Shown piece by piece: positions 41,549-41,823 of a stretch of DNA of 41,823 nucleotides. This DNA comes from Bacillota bacterium (GTDB taxonomy: Bacteria > Bacillota > Clostridia > Oscillospirales > Ruminococcaceae). Position 1 is the stretch's first letter. The number at the start of each line of letters is the position of its first letter. Position numbers and translations under genes: made by a program. The notes below the pieces were generated by a model. That model was not told the DNA's origin. It was given only the letters and a program-made list of their open reading frames with translations, and did no database searches. The stretch lies in contig JAKPUQ010000108.1 in NCBI GenBank assembly GCA_029572815.1, positions 1 through 41,823 of the forward strand, read 5' to 3'.

Positions 41549-41638
41549 CGTAGGGAACGCTTCCCAACAGGAGCCGAGACCCTCTGTCCCTTCGGACATC
41601 TCCCTATACTATAGGGAGTCAACCTCGGCGTTCCGTAA
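41549..41638. repeat. 90-bp GTAGGG-type palindromic element
   Basis: The ends are inverted (GTAGGGAACGC against GCGTTCCGTAA, with one gap), and the inner arms GGAGCCGAG and CCTCGGC, and CTCCCTAT and ATAGGGAG, also pair. The last 13 bases match 24756-24768. Confidence 0.7.
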
Positions 41639-41690
41639 GCTTCTTTACAAGCCGCAAAATGAAAAGGCTGGGTGCCGCCCTTAACAACCA

Positions 41691-41725
41691 ACTAAGCACT
41701 AAGCACTAACAACTAATCACTAAAT
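41691..41725. repeat. Heptad-periodic tract 5
   Basis: Five in-phase heptamers: ACTAAGC, ACTAAGC, ACTAACA, ACTAATC, ACTAAAT. It lies between the palindrome and the partial gene at the right edge. Confidence 0.8.
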
Positions 41726-41754
41726 ACCATACTTGATATTTATATTCATTTATG

Positions 41755-41823
41755 TTATAAGCGGAGTGCCTCCGCCGCCTGTTTCGCGGCATAATACTGT
41801 AAAATATCGGCTTTATCGCCGCG
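41755..41823 (-). CDS. 3' end of a gene leaving the window (partial)
   Basis: The minus strand is open from the edge to TAA (41757-41755) and reads GDKADILQYYAAKQAAEALRL, a Glu/Ala-rich helical end that looks like real coding sequence by composition. Only 22 codons are present, so it cannot be identified. Confidence 0.4.
   Translation of the reverse strand, partial: RGDKADILQYYAAKQAAEALRL

Overview
The window looks like a chromosomal segment of a Ruminococcus-type gut or rumen Firmicute. The evidence is a secreted protein with a type I dockerin, low-to-medium GC, strong AGGAGG-type ribosome binding sites, a T-box leader, the Firmicute SRP RNA-dnaX-ebfC-recR order, single-chain GlyRS, and an iorAB plus phenylacetate-CoA ligase cluster. 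The genus is inferred from these traits; no rRNA is present to confirm it.

Bases 1-8628 are an accessory, decaying region. It holds a probable IS21-family end, a 956-aa dockerin protein, a frameshifted IS66 transposase fused to a broken ArdC-like gene, a pentapeptide-repeat gene, a translationally coupled small-gene pair whose second member carries a frameshift, three eroded serine-recombinase tails, and a truncated IS200/IS605 transposase. Two 82-bp direct repeats enclose the 4.2-kb central part. The region stops at the 3' end of a tRNA-Thr(CGU) gene, a usual integration boundary. The tRNA lies in a ~106-bp tandem array with two broken tRNA copies.

Bases 9163-24736 are mostly core genes: the SRP RNA, a TPR membrane gene, dnaX, ebfC and recR; a YkgJ-type cysteine-cluster protein; a small helical protein; an XRE membrane regulator; a DUF3592-like membrane protein; a signal-peptidase-like membrane protein lacking the catalytic Ser-Met; glycogen phosphorylase and a GH13 enzyme (storage-glucan breakdown); a GT2 polyprenyl-phosphate glycosyltransferase with a small membrane protein; and glycyl-tRNA synthetase.

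Bases 24775-31867 hold thrS, read leftward from a T-box leader through a 126-aa unknown gene, and on the other side a uridine-kinase-like gene followed by ppk1, then pssA. Bases 31955-33846 carry three consecutive small lipoproteins with related GKWE-type beta domains; the third is out of frame at an A8 tract. Bases 33988-37730 encode IorA, IorB and a phenylacetate-CoA ligase, which together interconvert aryl acids, aryl-acetyl-CoA and aryl-pyruvates. The right end has a DUF2726 protein, a 295-bp inverted-repeat element with nested hairpins, two overlapping paralogous lipoprotein genes, and the tail of a gene leaving the window.

Intergenic spaces hold two unusual repeat classes: tracts with strict 7-bp periodicity but a different heptamer at each site, and GC-rich palindromes of the GTAGGG type. 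Thirteen sigma-A-like promoters with an exact 17-nt spacer were found by eye.
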